NCBI RefSeq assembly: GCF_003385895.1
Contig: NZ_QRDQ01000009.1
Location: forward strand, 496,001-560,000
From: Flavobacterium cutihirudinis
Lineage (GTDB): Bacteria; Bacteroidota; Bacteroidia; Flavobacteriales; Flavobacteriaceae
Length of the DNA stretch: 64,000 nucleotides
Direction: 5' to 3'
Shown here: piece by piece, positions 52,662 to 60,497 of the stretch
Numbering within the stretch: the first letter of the stretch is position 1
How the letters are laid out: each line of letters starts with the position of its first letter
Made by a program: the position numbers and the translations under genes
The notes under the pieces: generated by a model
Seen by the model: the letters and a program-made list of their open reading frames with translations, nothing else
Databases searched by the model: none
What the model was told of the DNA's origin: nothing

Positions 52662-53822
52662 TTATTTTAAGTTAAATATGTTCTTAATGTTTTCTTTAGA
52701 GAATCCCGCACTTCCTGTCATACCTTTTCCTCCAATTCCTGTTACTATATGAATATTGTTTTCTATAGTACATTCAAAAATATCATTCTCTTTGCACTGA
52801 GAATACATACCATACCAACGGTTTTGAATTTCAAAAGTTGGCAGATTGAATATTTTTTTAGCTTCAGCGATCATAAATTCATCGACGTCCATTCGCAAAT
52901 CAAATCCGAGGTCATCGATATTCGCTGCGTCTGCATATTCATGCGAATCGCCAATAATTACAGATCCGTCGGTTGCTTGTTTAAACAGAATATGAACGCC
53001 CCACTCTTTCTCGAAACTATCTGGTGCTTCTTTTGCTTTAATTCCGTCAAAAGACGGACATTCATAAAAAGCCTCATAACGACGAATCGAAAGTCCTGTT
53101 AATATTGAACCGTTTAATTGATAATTCGGTTGCGGTTTTGTTTGAAGCATTTGCAATTTGGTTACTTCAAGATCACTTTTTGCAAATACATCCGGATATA
53201 ATGTCTTAAATTCTGAACCGCAGCACAATATTACTTTTGACGTTTTATGGATTTCTCCGTTTCCTGTTATAACGGCAACTTCATTTAAAAGTGAATCACA
53301 ACGCACTACTTTTGTATTTCCAAAATATACTAAACCTTTATTTTTTATCAGAAACTCCAATAAACGGTTTATCATTATTCTTGGCTCGACTGTAACTTCT
53401 TCAGGAAAAAAAAGTCCCGCTTTTACATAGTCATTTCGCAAACCAGGGTATTTTTCAAGACATTGTTCTTTGGTCAACAATAGCGATTCATAACCATTGT
53501 TTTTATTTATAATGCTTAATTCTTCTATAAGCTGTACTTCTTCGTTATTTGAAGCTAAATATACTGAGCCGTTTTTCCGAATCGAAATATCAAACTGACT
53601 TTGGATATCGTTGTAAATCTTAAGGCTTTCTCGCCCGTAATTTTGCCATTTTGTATCCATTCCAGAAGGAACTACCTGTCCAAAATTGCGTACTGTAGCA
53701 CTTACCGGCAGTTTGTCTTTTTCTATTATGGCAACTTTTAAACCTTTTTGTAAGGCGTGGTAAGCGTGAAAAGTACCTAAAACTCCACCACCAATAACAA
53801 TTAAATCGTATTTAGTATTCAT
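52662..53822 (-). CDS. FAD-dependent amine oxidoreductase, TIGR03364 (HpnW)-like
   Basis: 386 residues, a DAO-fold flavoprotein. The N-terminal dinucleotide motif is DLIVIGGGVLGTFHAYHALQKGLKVAIIEKD (about 6-36). The family-distinctive VSATVRNFGQVVPSGMD follows (about 41-57) and the C-terminal FAD loop IVTGIGGKGMTGSAGFS ends the chain. The family is tied by genomic context to phosphonatase-like hydrolases. From memory, members have been reported to oxidise aminoethylphosphonate-type amines to phosphonoacetaldehyde, possibly N-methylated forms. The zero-base gap to the HAD gene suggests strong coupling. The substrate here is an inference. Confidence 0.85.
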   Translation of the reverse strand: MNTKYDLIVIGGGVLGTFHAYHALQKGLKVAIIEKDKLPVSATVRNFGQVVPSGMDTKWQNYGRESLKIYNDIQSQFDISIRKNGSVYLASNNEEVQLIEELSIINKNNGYESLLLTKEQCLEKYPGLRNDYVKAGLFFPEEVTVEPRIMINRLLEFLIKNKGLVYFGNTKVVRCDSLLNEVAVITGNGEIHKTSKVILCCGSEFKTLYPDVFAKSDLEVTKLQMLQTKPQPNYQLNGSILTGLSIRRYEAFYECPSFDGIKAKEAPDSFEKEWGVHILFKQATDGSVIIGDSHEYADAANIDDLGFDLRMDVDEFMIAEAKKIFNLPTFEIQNRWYGMYSQCKENDIFECTIENNIHIVTGIGGKGMTGSAGFSKENIKNIFNLK

Positions 53823-53842
53823 TTTTAATTAATTATAAAAAT

Positions 53843-55141
53843 TTAAGAACAAAGCATTGCTGCTGATTTATGTTTTCTCTGTAAAAAACGTCGATTGAAA
53901 TACCACATTGAAAATAATGTAATCATTCCGATCATTATCGCCGACGTAATATTCAGCGATACAAAAAACTGAGTCCAACTCTTATTAAAACCTGTAATTT
54001 CTTTTAATACAAGTACCATAACGCTTCCCAAATAACCAAAAGCGTCGGCGATATAAAACAGGAAACCAACATTTCCTTTGAAGCTTAACAAAGCCACAAG
54101 ACGTTCAAAAATCAGGCAATGAAATAAAATATAAGGTAAATAAACCCCAATTCCGCTAATAATCATCCAATATACCGGAGACATTAAATGATTATTAAAC
54201 AACACCGTCGAAATCAAAACCATTGCCGAACCTAATATTGTAAGACTCATCCCGATGTTGTAAGCCAGCTTATTTTTGCGTATTAATGTTCCCGCAGCGG
54301 CAATCAATAATACGGTTATCGCAACAGGAATTTCTGTTAGTGTAATAATTTTCGGTGTGCCCGAATAACCTTGATCTGCCCAAAATTCAACAATAAAATT
54401 ATCTCTAAAATCTCTTACAATGGTTAGCAAAACATAAATAGCAACTAAACCAAAATAGCCAATCCAATTTTTTCTTAAAAACTCGTTTCTTTCTTTTTTA
54501 TACATCGGCTGTCTCTCAGAACGCTCTTTTATATCACTTTCGCTTGGCGCTTTTGAATAGTTGAGGACTATAACAGAAAGCAGAAAAAGCGGAAAAAAAA
54601 GCAATCCTGTGAAAAAAGGCATATTATATTCGCTTACATTAAAATCACGCATCAAAAGCAAACCGGCCGTTTTTACAAGTCCGGTCGAAAATATAAAAGT
54701 GGCGCTAAGTGCTGCTGCCAATAACTCGGTATTTTTTCTGCCTTCAATATAGGAAAACACAATTCCGAAGACCATTCCTAAAGGCAATCCATTAAGGAAT
54801 AATGCCAATACTTTTAATTTTGGAGGCACGATTGCAAACAATCCCAGCATCGCCAAACTGAAAGTTATAAAGCATACCAACCAAATTGCTCTTTGTTCTT
54901 TCTTCATTTCAGAAATCACTTTGATCCCGATGAATTTTGAAACCATATAACCTAAAACCTGACTTATCACTAAAGTAATCTTCGCATTTAGCCCGAAACC
55001 TAAAGAAAGATCAACATACTGACCCGCTAAAAACGACTTTCGTATGGCATACATTCCTGTGTAACACAAAAAGACAGCTATAATAATTAACATCGTCGAT
55101 GTTTTTTTACCATTTGTAAACTTATTTACCTTCTCAAACAT
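53843..55141 (-). CDS. DUF5690-like MFS-type membrane protein, candidate phosphonate permease
   Basis: About 432 residues from ATG at 55141 (MFEKVNKFTNGKKTSTMLIIIAVFL). The in-frame upstream extension to 55201 is Cys-rich and improbable. There are about 12 hydrophobic helices. GMYAIRKSFLAGQY after the first helix resembles the start of sugar-phosphate/antiporter MFS proteins (Y-x-R-K, as in GlpT/UhpT), and a charged loop (KERSERQPMYKKERNEFLRKNW) splits two halves. I recall the family as DUF5690, which has no assigned function. It leads the permease-oxidase-hydrolase operon, 20 bp before the oxidase, so an organophosphonate importer is the natural guess. Confidence 0.75.
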   Translation of the reverse strand: MFEKVNKFTNGKKTSTMLIIIAVFLCYTGMYAIRKSFLAGQYVDLSLGFGLNAKITLVISQVLGYMVSKFIGIKVISEMKKEQRAIWLVCFITFSLAMLGLFAIVPPKLKVLALFLNGLPLGMVFGIVFSYIEGRKNTELLAAALSATFIFSTGLVKTAGLLLMRDFNVSEYNMPFFTGLLFFPLFLLSVIVLNYSKAPSESDIKERSERQPMYKKERNEFLRKNWIGYFGLVAIYVLLTIVRDFRDNFIVEFWADQGYSGTPKIITLTEIPVAITVLLIAAAGTLIRKNKLAYNIGMSLTILGSAMVLISTVLFNNHLMSPVYWMIISGIGVYLPYILFHCLIFERLVALLSFKGNVGFLFYIADAFGYLGSVMVLVLKEITGFNKSWTQFFVSLNITSAIMIGMITLFSMWYFNRRFLQRKHKSAAMLCS

Positions 55142-55163
55142 AATTAATCCGTTTTTACAAGTA

Positions 55164-55206
55164 CAAAAGTAGCATTCAAAACAAAGACTAATATTAAGCA
55201 AAAGTA
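55164..55206 (-). promoter_or_regulatory. Two minus-strand -7 elements for the permease operon
   Basis: The complements of 55164-55171 and 55199-55206 both read TACTTTTG, matching TAnnTTTG. The second one lies 17 bp from the operator at 55224-55238, so that operator would cover its -33 region. Confidence 0.5.
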
Positions 55207-55223
55207 AACATATTATTAATTAA

Positions 55224-55238
55224 TTTACAAATAGTAAA
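55224..55238. promoter_or_regulatory. Operator-like palindrome TTTAC-AAATA-GTAAA
   Basis: Same arms and near-identical centre as the sites at 50618-50632 and 58456-58470. It is upstream of the permease-oxidase-hydrolase operon. Confidence 0.6.
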
Positions 55239-55416
55239 AATTATTTTATAAAAAACAAGCAATAAAAAGAGTGAACAAAAACAACAAAATCAACAAAATC
55301 AAAACATTAATAACTAAAAAACCTATTTTACTTTTAATTGAGAGTTGAAACAAAAGTAAATTTTCTGTGAACCGTTTTTTTAAACCTTATAAATGAAGTT
55401 GCCAAACAATAAAAAA

Positions 55417-55431
55417 ATTACAAATAGTAAA
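55417..55431. promoter_or_regulatory. One-mismatch copy of the operator
   Basis: ATTACAAATAGTAAA differs from TTTACAAATAGTAAA only at the first base. It lies about 290 bp upstream of the permease start. Confidence 0.4.
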
Positions 55432-55492
55432 ATTTCATACTTTAAATTGAATAAATATTTCATTATTATAAAAATGCTAACCGCCTAAAAAA

Positions 55493-55524
55493 AGGAAAAG
55501 CCGGTATAAAACCGACTCTTCCAA
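55493..55524 (-). terminator. Terminator of receptor copy 2
   Basis: On the minus strand GGAAGAGTCGGT pairs with ACCGGCTTTTCC, followed by T residues, shortly after the receptor stop codon. Confidence 0.75.
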
Positions 55525-55552
55525 TAAAAAAAACATTAAACACAATTTTATT

Positions 55553-58402
55553 CTAAAGGCTCCATTTAATTCCCATTTGCCCTCTGATTCCGTAAAGTTC
55601 TACTTGTTTTGGTCTGCTCTCATCGCCATAATAATATTCCAATTTATCATTAAGAAGATTGTTTGCCTCGGCAAAAATTGTAAAATGCTTTGTTAATTTG
55701 AATGAAAACGTAGCATCCAATGCAGAATAAGCACCATAATAAACATCATCTCTATCCAAACCACTTGTACCGTGTTCGGTAATATATTTTGATTTAAAGT
55801 TGTAAGCAGCTCTAACATTAATTCTGCCTTTTTCATAATACAACTGCGCATTTGCTAAATGATCACCTTGTCTAGGCAAACTTGTTTTTCCTGCACGACC
55901 TGGTATTGTCATTTGTGATTTGGTAAAAGTATAATTGGCTTGCACACCGAAACCATTTAAGAAACCTGGAAGAAAATCAAATTTTTTGTTTCCACTAATT
56001 TCAGCACCAAAAAGCCATGCATTATCACCATTCATAGGTTGCGAGATTTCCACTCCGGTATGTCCGTTGATGTCGCCTTGTTTGGTATCCATAAAAATAG
56101 GATCGGTAATCGTTTTGTAAAATACTCCAGCAGAAACGACATCCAGTTTCCCAAAATAATGTTCTCCCATCAAATCAAAATTATAAGAATACGTAGGGTT
56201 TACATCTGGATTTCCTCCGTCATATTCATTATCTGCAGCCAAATAAGTTCCGCCCGGCGCCAAGTAACCAAAATCAGGTCTTGTGAAAGTTCTTGTCGCT
56301 GCCAGTCTTAAATTTGTATTTTCTTCAGGAGAATATTTTAAGTGAAGCATTGGTAAAAGTGATAGATAGTTTTTTGTTTTTGTAACTTTAGAAAGTAATC
56401 CGTCTGGATTTTCAGGCGTTACATCATATTGATAACCGCTCACTTTTGTATTGGTGTTGGTTGCTCTTAAGCCTCCCAAAAAAGTTAGTTTACTATTTAT
56501 TTTATAAGTTGCCATTCCGTAAACAGACGTATGCGTTTCATCAACATTGAAGTTACGTCCTAATCCGCCACCGTTTTCAAGAATTTCAGAATCACTTTCA
56601 GATAACGTCAAATTACCATTAGTAAAATTATCATTGTAAAACTGATTCATACCCGTTGGCGAAAGTACAGGTCCGAAGCTATTTCCAATATTAGTATGAA
56701 GCTCTTTTAAGTATTCTGTTCCTTTCGGCTGCATAATATTGTATTGTCCATAACTTGCCAAAGTTGGTGATGCTGCTGCTCCGCTCCAATTGTAAAACTC
56801 ATCTGCAAAAGTGGCAATTCTGTCTTTATCTCTAAATTTAGCACCAAATTTTAAATTAAGATTTTCATTGGCATCAAATTCATAATTTGCAGTTGCAACA
56901 ATATTATCTCTTTCTTTTACACCCACTTTATAAAGTTCCAACGTACTAAATTTCATCAAATTAGGACTGTCCTGAAAATCTGGATTTGACAAATAACCAA
57001 ACATATTATCTGTATTCATATATCCTCCATCAGAATCCCAATACGCTCTTGGACCGTTTCCTCTATCCTGAAGATAAGCAGGATCAAAACCAACTCCGTC
57101 TTGTTTAAAAAACACAGAATAATAACTGTTGTTTTGAGCATCCGGAACATTTCCGTAATAAAACTCTGTGCTGTAATGTGCTACACTCCAATCGAAAACA
57201 CCTTTATTTCCGATATGCTTTCCGCCAACTTCACCACCATAGAAATCAAAGTTCAGCTCGTTGTAAATATTTTGAAGTTCTACTCTTCCTGTATTTGTTG
57301 TCGCATTGAATTTATCAAAACGAATACGACGTTTAAAATGTGTTTCTTCATCAAGAAGTTTCCCGTAGTTCAGTTTTACGAAAAACTTATTTCTTTCGTT
57401 TGGATTAAATTCAAATCCACCATTAAAACCAGTTGTTTGTCTTTCACCTGTATAATCTCTTAATTCTAAACGGTAAACACCTTCGTCTCCAGATCTTCTT
57501 GCTTCAAAATTATCAGAAGCCCAGTTTCTGTTCCATTGCGAAAAGTTCAAAATATAACCAAATTTTCCATTCTTAGATTTGTCTCCAACCAAAACAGATC
57601 CGCTATAAATTCCTTTATCCGATTTTGCATTATATCCCATACCAACACTCGCGTCTACAGTAAATTTAGAAGGCGCCGTTTTTGTTATAAAATTCACGCT
57701 TCCGCCTAATGCATCAGCATCAACATCTGGCGTTAAAGCCTTAGAAACCTCCACATAACCAATCATTTCCGTTGGAAAAAAATCAAAAGCTGTAGCTCTG
57801 CTCGCGCCTTCGTCAGCCGCAGTTGGAATTCGGTTTCCGTTCATTGTAGTAGAACTCCATTCAGCAGGTAATCCGCGCACAGCTACATAACGACCTTCGC
57901 CCTGATCACGCTCAATAGAAACACCGGGAACACGTTGCACGGCTTCGGCAGCATTACGATCCGGAAGTTTACCAATACCATCAGCCGCTATAACATTAAC
58001 CAAATTGATTGCATTTTTTTGAATGTTTAATGCTTTGGCTTCACTAAGTCTTTTTGAATTATCTTTTACGACAACCTCATCCAGATTATTTGAAGAAGCT
58101 TTCAGCAAAATATTTGGAACAACCATTACTTTTCCAGCGCCGATTGTAATTTTCTGGCTGATTTTTTCATAGCCTAAATAAGTAACCACAATTTCATAAT
58201 CTCCGGCTTCAATTCCGGTAATATTGTAACTTCCTTCAAAATCTGTTGAAGCATTTTTTTGAGTCCCATTCAACTGTACAATTGCGCCCGGAAGCGGAAA
58301 AGCACCATCAAACACTTTACCTTTTATAGCTCCTTTTTGTCCCGCTGCTGTAAGCGAAACCAATAAAAAAGCTACATAAATCAAAAACCTATTTTTTTCC
58401 AT
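55553..58402 (-). CDS. TonB-dependent receptor of the phosphonate island (copy 2)
   Basis: 949 residues with a signal peptide (LTAAGQKG). A carboxypeptidase-like domain at about 22-100 precedes the plug: LDEVVVKDNSKRLSEAKALNIQKNAINLVNVIAADGIGKLPDRNAAEAVQRVPGVSIERDQGEGRYVAVRG (about 105-175). The barrel ends QVELYGIRGQMGIKWSL. It is a paralogue of the 47630-50431 receptor. The operator-like palindrome 54 bp upstream suggests control by the XRE-cupin proteins. A single gene with its own terminator. The ligand is predicted to be a phosphonate or other metal- or phosphorus-containing compound. Confidence 0.9.
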   Translation of the reverse strand: MEKNRFLIYVAFLLVSLTAAGQKGAIKGKVFDGAFPLPGAIVQLNGTQKNASTDFEGSYNITGIEAGDYEIVVTYLGYEKISQKITIGAGKVMVVPNILLKASSNNLDEVVVKDNSKRLSEAKALNIQKNAINLVNVIAADGIGKLPDRNAAEAVQRVPGVSIERDQGEGRYVAVRGLPAEWSSTTMNGNRIPTAADEGASRATAFDFFPTEMIGYVEVSKALTPDVDADALGGSVNFITKTAPSKFTVDASVGMGYNAKSDKGIYSGSVLVGDKSKNGKFGYILNFSQWNRNWASDNFEARRSGDEGVYRLELRDYTGERQTTGFNGGFEFNPNERNKFFVKLNYGKLLDEETHFKRRIRFDKFNATTNTGRVELQNIYNELNFDFYGGEVGGKHIGNKGVFDWSVAHYSTEFYYGNVPDAQNNSYYSVFFKQDGVGFDPAYLQDRGNGPRAYWDSDGGYMNTDNMFGYLSNPDFQDSPNLMKFSTLELYKVGVKERDNIVATANYEFDANENLNLKFGAKFRDKDRIATFADEFYNWSGAAASPTLASYGQYNIMQPKGTEYLKELHTNIGNSFGPVLSPTGMNQFYNDNFTNGNLTLSESDSEILENGGGLGRNFNVDETHTSVYGMATYKINSKLTFLGGLRATNTNTKVSGYQYDVTPENPDGLLSKVTKTKNYLSLLPMLHLKYSPEENTNLRLAATRTFTRPDFGYLAPGGTYLAADNEYDGGNPDVNPTYSYNFDLMGEHYFGKLDVVSAGVFYKTITDPIFMDTKQGDINGHTGVEISQPMNGDNAWLFGAEISGNKKFDFLPGFLNGFGVQANYTFTKSQMTIPGRAGKTSLPRQGDHLANAQLYYEKGRINVRAAYNFKSKYITEHGTSGLDRDDVYYGAYSALDATFSFKLTKHFTIFAEANNLLNDKLEYYYGDESRPKQVELYGIRGQMGIKWSL

Positions 58403-58452
58403 TTCAGTTAAATTATTAATATTAGTAAATATTTCACTGCAAAAATGAATAT

Positions 58453-58473
58453 AAATTTACATATAGTAAATTT
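58453..58473. promoter_or_regulatory. Operator-like palindrome, 8-bp arms AAATTTAC / GTAAATTT
   Basis: A perfect inverted repeat around ATATA. Its core 58456-58470 is identical in reverse complement to that at 50618-50632. It sits just upstream of the receptor's -7-like element and would block the -33 region. Confidence 0.65.
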
Positions 58474-58600
58474 TTAGATTTTAAGAAATCCTTAACAGAG
58501 GATTATTGTTAGGTAACTAAAATGTTAAGAACTACTATTTTTCTCTTAAAAGAAACAAGTTTTCAGAATAAAAATCGATTTTATATAAATGCAAAAAAAC

Positions 58601-58615
58601 TTTACAAATAGTAAT
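58601..58615. promoter_or_regulatory. One-mismatch copy of the operator
   Basis: TTTACAAATAGTAAT differs from the 55224 site in the last base. It lies about 200 bp upstream of receptor copy 2. Confidence 0.4.
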
Positions 58616-58643
58616 AAAATAAAGTAATAGGAATTTATAACAA

Positions 58644-58678
58644 AAAAAGCACCGTCTTTCCCAGAGACGGTGCTTTTA
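58644..58678 (-). terminator. Terminator of the SusC/SusD pair
   Basis: AAAAGCACCGTCT (58647-58657 region) pairs with AGACGGTGCTTTT (58664-58676) around TTCCCAG, with A/T runs on both sides. Confidence 0.82.
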
Positions 58679-58739
58679 AACAAAAACAATTAATCAAAAA
58701 CAATTATTAGTATTAACCAATAACTTCATTTAAGATATT

Positions 58740-60410
58740 TTAATACCCTTTTGCACTTTGCTCCGAACTCAAATTCGGATTTTTGTCAACCGCTGCTTGC
58801 GGATAAGGTAATTTTACAAATTTAGTCTGCCATCCACGTTCTTGTGCTATATTTCCAGTGATATCATAGATGGTTTTCATAACCTGATCGGCAATTCCCC
58901 AACGGCGAATATCAAAATAGCGTTGTCCTTCTCCGGCTAATTCAATACGTCTTTCATTTCGAATCAATTCACGCATTTTTTCTTTTGTACCATATGCAGC
59001 CTGATCTACAGCCGGCATGCCTGAGCGATCTCTAATATCATTGATTGCTTCATAAACCGAGCTATCCGGACCGCTAACTTCATTTTTTGCTTCAGCATAA
59101 ATAAGTAAAACTTCAGCATAGCGCAGAATCGGGAAATCTTGTGCTCCATCCCATTCAATAGAAAGATAAGCCGGATCTGCCATTTTTCTGAAATTATAGC
59201 CAGTCATACTTGCGCTGCCTCCCCAATCATAACGATAACCTGGTGAAGCATTTTCCCATGGTGAGGTTGGAAACATTATACTTGCATACAAACGCGTATC
59301 TCTATTTTTAAATTCAGAGAAATAAGCAGCATTTGGACTACCTCCATTATAATTTGAAGCTCTTACTGACGAAGACGGCGCTGTATAAGAATGTCCTGTT
59401 TTATCCCAATATGAATTTACCAATTCAACCGTTGGTGTAATCGAACTCCAGCCACCAAGATCAACCGGAACAAATAAAGTATTTAAGCCATTCCCCCATT
59501 CATAAGAGGAGTTATTAATGGATTGTGAAGTTATAATCACTTCTGAATTATCGTCATTTACTGCCCAAAATAACTGATCGTAATTGGCAAATCCTTTATA
59601 GAATTTTTGCTGTTCTGCCGTAGATGCGAAATCAACGAAAGACGAAAAATCATCTTTGGTTTTAGAAACATCTCCACCTCTAAATAAATGATAAACTCCA
59701 AGTTCCTGTACTTTTTTTGCACTAGCAGCAGCGTCAGCGAATTTGTTATAATCCAATTCTACTCTTGCTTTTAATGCCCAAGCAGCTCCTTTTGTAATTC
59801 TTCCTTTTTCATTGTTTACTCCTCCTGAATAGCTTAAAGGTAAATCAGCTTCAGCCGTCGCTAACTCATTTACAATAAAAGTTACAATTTCAGCTTCCGA
59901 AGTTGGTGCAACAGCCGTTTCTTGCGGATTAACATACTCACTTGTCAGTAATGGCACGGCACCATAAGAGCGTATTAAATCAAAATAAACCATTGCTCGC
60001 AAAACTTTTGCTTCGGCAATAAAACGTTTTTTTAGATTTTCATTCATAGAAATTTTACCAACATTATCCAGATAGCTATTAAGCCCTCTAATACTTTGAT
60101 ATTTACCAGAATAATTAGCAGGGTTTAAAGACGCCGCCGTAATGTTTCCTTCACTAATAGTTGTTGCATCACTTTCCCACGGGTATTGGCAGTACGCATT
60201 ATCCGCAGATCCGTCGTTGTAAGGGTTATTGTAAGCATAAGCCAAATATCCGTAACAACCGTTTAATGCTAATCGGGCATCATTCTCTGAAGTCCAGAAT
60301 GTGCTATTTGAATTTGTATCTTGCGGCACTCTCTCCAACGGAGGTGCAGTACAGCTAAAAATGGTCGCTGCCGCAAATGATAGTGCTATTTTATTAAATT
60401 TATTTTTCAT
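58740..60410 (-). CDS. SusD/RagB-like lipoprotein
   Basis: 556 residues with lipobox TIFSC (Cys at about 20). SusD hallmarks: LERVPQDTNSNSTFWTSENDARLALNGCYGYLA at the start, AEAKVLRAMVYFDLIRSYGAVPLLTSEYVNP (about 131), and the C-terminal LRYAEVLLIYAEAKNEVSG with RELIRNERRIELAGEGQRYFDIRRWG. It is a partner of the SusC gene, 87 bp upstream. No glycoside hydrolase or HTCS gene is visible beside this pair, so the ligand is unknown. Confidence 0.94.
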   Translation of the reverse strand: MKNKFNKIALSFAAATIFSCTAPPLERVPQDTNSNSTFWTSENDARLALNGCYGYLAYAYNNPYNDGSADNAYCQYPWESDATTISEGNITAASLNPANYSGKYQSIRGLNSYLDNVGKISMNENLKKRFIAEAKVLRAMVYFDLIRSYGAVPLLTSEYVNPQETAVAPTSEAEIVTFIVNELATAEADLPLSYSGGVNNEKGRITKGAAWALKARVELDYNKFADAAASAKKVQELGVYHLFRGGDVSKTKDDFSSFVDFASTAEQQKFYKGFANYDQLFWAVNDDNSEVIITSQSINNSSYEWGNGLNTLFVPVDLGGWSSITPTVELVNSYWDKTGHSYTAPSSSVRASNYNGGSPNAAYFSEFKNRDTRLYASIMFPTSPWENASPGYRYDWGGSASMTGYNFRKMADPAYLSIEWDGAQDFPILRYAEVLLIYAEAKNEVSGPDSSVYEAINDIRDRSGMPAVDQAAYGTKEKMRELIRNERRIELAGEGQRYFDIRRWGIADQVMKTIYDITGNIAQERGWQTKFVKLPYPQAAVDKNPNLSSEQSAKGY

Positions 60411-60497
60411 TTGAGTATACTATTTATGCGTCTCAAAAAAATAATTATGATTGTACGACAAGCATTTTCAATTATTTTTCAAGACATATTGTTTAAA

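Larger units (their letters stand above)
55142..55552. other. Regulatory spacer between the permease operon and receptor copy 2
   Basis: This region has no gene. It holds two minus-strand -7 elements, TACTTTTG (complement of 55164-55171 and 55199-55206), a full operator-like palindrome at 55224-55238, a near-match at 55417-55431 and the terminator of the receptor at 55493-55524. Confidence 0.5.
58403..58739. other. Regulatory spacer upstream of receptor copy 2
   Basis: This region has no gene. It contains a -7-like element (minus-strand CATTTTTG, complement of 58440-58447), the operator at 58453-58473, a second partial operator at 58601-58615 and the terminator of the SusC/SusD operon at 58644-58678. 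Confidence 0.5.

Noticed and set aside
55142..55201. N-terminal extension of the DUF5690 protein (MLNISLCFECYFC)
   Set aside because: It is Cys-rich, overlaps promoter elements, and the ATG at 55141 gives a normal membrane-protein start.
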